From the NCBI GenBank assembly GCA_017936985.1, contig JAGBEM010000037.1, positions 1 through 6,575 on the forward strand: a stretch of 6,575 nt of DNA. Reading direction: 5' to 3'. Below the pieces are notes generated by a model. It saw only the letters and a program-made list of their open reading frames with translations. It made no database searches and was not told the origin of the DNA. Shown here piece by piece: positions 5,957 to 6,575 of the stretch; positions within the stretch are counted from its first letter, which is position 1; each line of letters opens with the position of its first letter. Position numbers and translations under genes: made by a program. The DNA is from Oscillospiraceae bacterium (GTDB taxonomy: Bacteria > Bacillota_A > Clostridia > Oscillospirales > Oscillospiraceae).

Positions 5957-6575
5957 TTATTTGGTAACCCAGTTTCCGGTGGCCAAACAGTTGAGATATG
6001 CCTCGATAAAGGGATCCAAAGCACCGTCCATAACAGCATTTACATTGGAAGTTTCGCAGCCGGTGCGAGTATCCTTGACCAGCGTATAGGGCATAAACAC
6101 ATAGTTGCGGATCTGGCTGCCCCATTCAATCTTCTGCTGAACGCCCTTAATATCGGAAATGGTCGCCAAATGTTCCCGCTCCCGGATCTCCACCAGCTTA
6201 CTGCGCAGCATTCTCAGACAGGTTTCCTTGTTCTGGAACTGGCTGCGCTCGGTCTGGCAGGATACCACAATGCCGGTGGCCTTGTGGATCAGACGGACAG
6301 CGGACGATGTCTTATTGATGTGCTGACCGCCGGCACCGGAAGAACGGAACACCTGCATTTCGTAGTCTTCTGCCTTGATCTCGAAATCCTCAGAGTCGTC
6401 TTCGATCTCAGGGATTACTTCGATGGCAGAGAAAGAGGTCTGGCGCCGGGCGTTGGCATCAAAAGGAGAAACGCGGACCAGGCGGTGAACGCCATTTTCG
6501 CCCTTCAGGAAGCCATAGGCATTTTCGCCCTCGACCATGATGGATGCAGACTTCAGACCGACTTCATCACCTTCC
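5957..6575 (-). CDS. prfB: Peptide chain release factor 2, C-terminal part (5' end outside window)
   Basis: RF2 recognises UGA and UAA stop codons on the ribosome and triggers release of the finished protein. The frame stays open to the right edge, so about 205 C-terminal residues of the usual 340-370 are present. Seen are the stop-codon recognition tripeptide SPF (6461-6469) in HRLVRVSPFDANARRQTSFS, which separates RF2 from RF1 (PxT type), and the catalytic GGQ (6323-6331) in FRSSGAGGQHINKTSSAVR. The terminal domain WGSQIRNYVFMPYTLVKDTRTGCETSNVNAVMDGALDPFIEAYL is also typical. The protein ends LNCLATGNWVTK, a short variable tail. The programmed +1 frameshift site found near codon 25 of many prfB genes lies outside the window and cannot be judged. 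No convincing hairpin terminator follows its stop at 5957-5959; the secG promoter starts within 16 bases of it. Confidence 0.97.
   Translation of the reverse strand, partial: EGDEVGLKSASIMVEGENAYGFLKGENGVHRLVRVSPFDANARRQTSFSAIEVIPEIEDDSEDFEIKAEDYEMQVFRSSGAGGQHINKTSSAVRLIHKATGIVVSCQTERSQFQNKETCLRMLRSKLVEIREREHLATISDIKGVQQKIEWGSQIRNYVFMPYTLVKDTRTGCETSNVNAVMDGALDPFIEAYLNCLATGNWVTK

Noticed and set aside
5931..5958. Possible terminator after prfB (AAAAAT ... ATTTTT)
   Set aside because: The arms are only six A/T pairs with a 15-base loop and no GC-rich stem, too weak to act as an intrinsic terminator.
1..6575. Mobile element, CRISPR array, tRNA/rRNA, toxin-antitoxin or defence system
   Set aside because: No transposase or integrase motifs, no regularly spaced direct repeats, no cloverleaf or rRNA-like segments, and every larger open frame is accounted for by a recognised housekeeping family.

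Overview
The window looks like ordinary chromosome of a low-to-medium GC Firmicute, most likely an anaerobic gut-type member of Clostridia (Oscillospiraceae/Lachnospiraceae neighbourhood). The reasons are Gram-positive-like Shine-Dalgarno sites (AGGAGG, GAGGTG), sigma-A-like extended -10 boxes, short intergenic gaps with strong hairpin terminators, a SpoVB-type flippase, and a two-OB-fold single-strand-binding protein of a kind I recall from Clostridia. The species cannot be told from sequence reading alone.

Layout. Four genes run rightward: the 3' part of a YgiQ-family radical SAM gene (1-1122, cut by the left edge), a tandem OB-fold SSB-like gene (1216-1827), nth for endonuclease III (1896-2531), and a SpoVB/MOP-type flippase (2588-4072). 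They meet three leftward genes tail to tail at a shared bidirectional terminator (4063-4097): pepD for an aminoacyl-histidine dipeptidase (4096-5538), secG (5637-5870), and the 3' part of prfB for release factor 2 (5957-6575, cut by the right edge). Coding density is very high and no gap exceeds about 100 bases, so no long unexplained stretch remains.

Gene relationships. These are housekeeping functions from different pathways: DNA maintenance (SSB-like and Nth), envelope lipid-linked substrate flipping, peptide turnover, protein secretion and translation termination. Most genes appear to have their own promoter, terminator or both, so this is a row of short transcription units and not one functional operon. 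The likeliest co-transcribed pair is nth and the flippase, and a hairpin that hides the flippase ribosome-binding site lies between them.

I found no mobile element, CRISPR array, tRNA, rRNA or defence system, and no evidence of a novel multi-gene system. The points worth a second look are small regulatory structures: a hairpin enclosing the start codon of the SSB-like gene, a terminator-like hairpin burying the flippase Shine-Dalgarno ahead of a TTG start, and an inverted repeat centred on the secG -10 box. The two-OB SSB-like protein itself is also worth following up.
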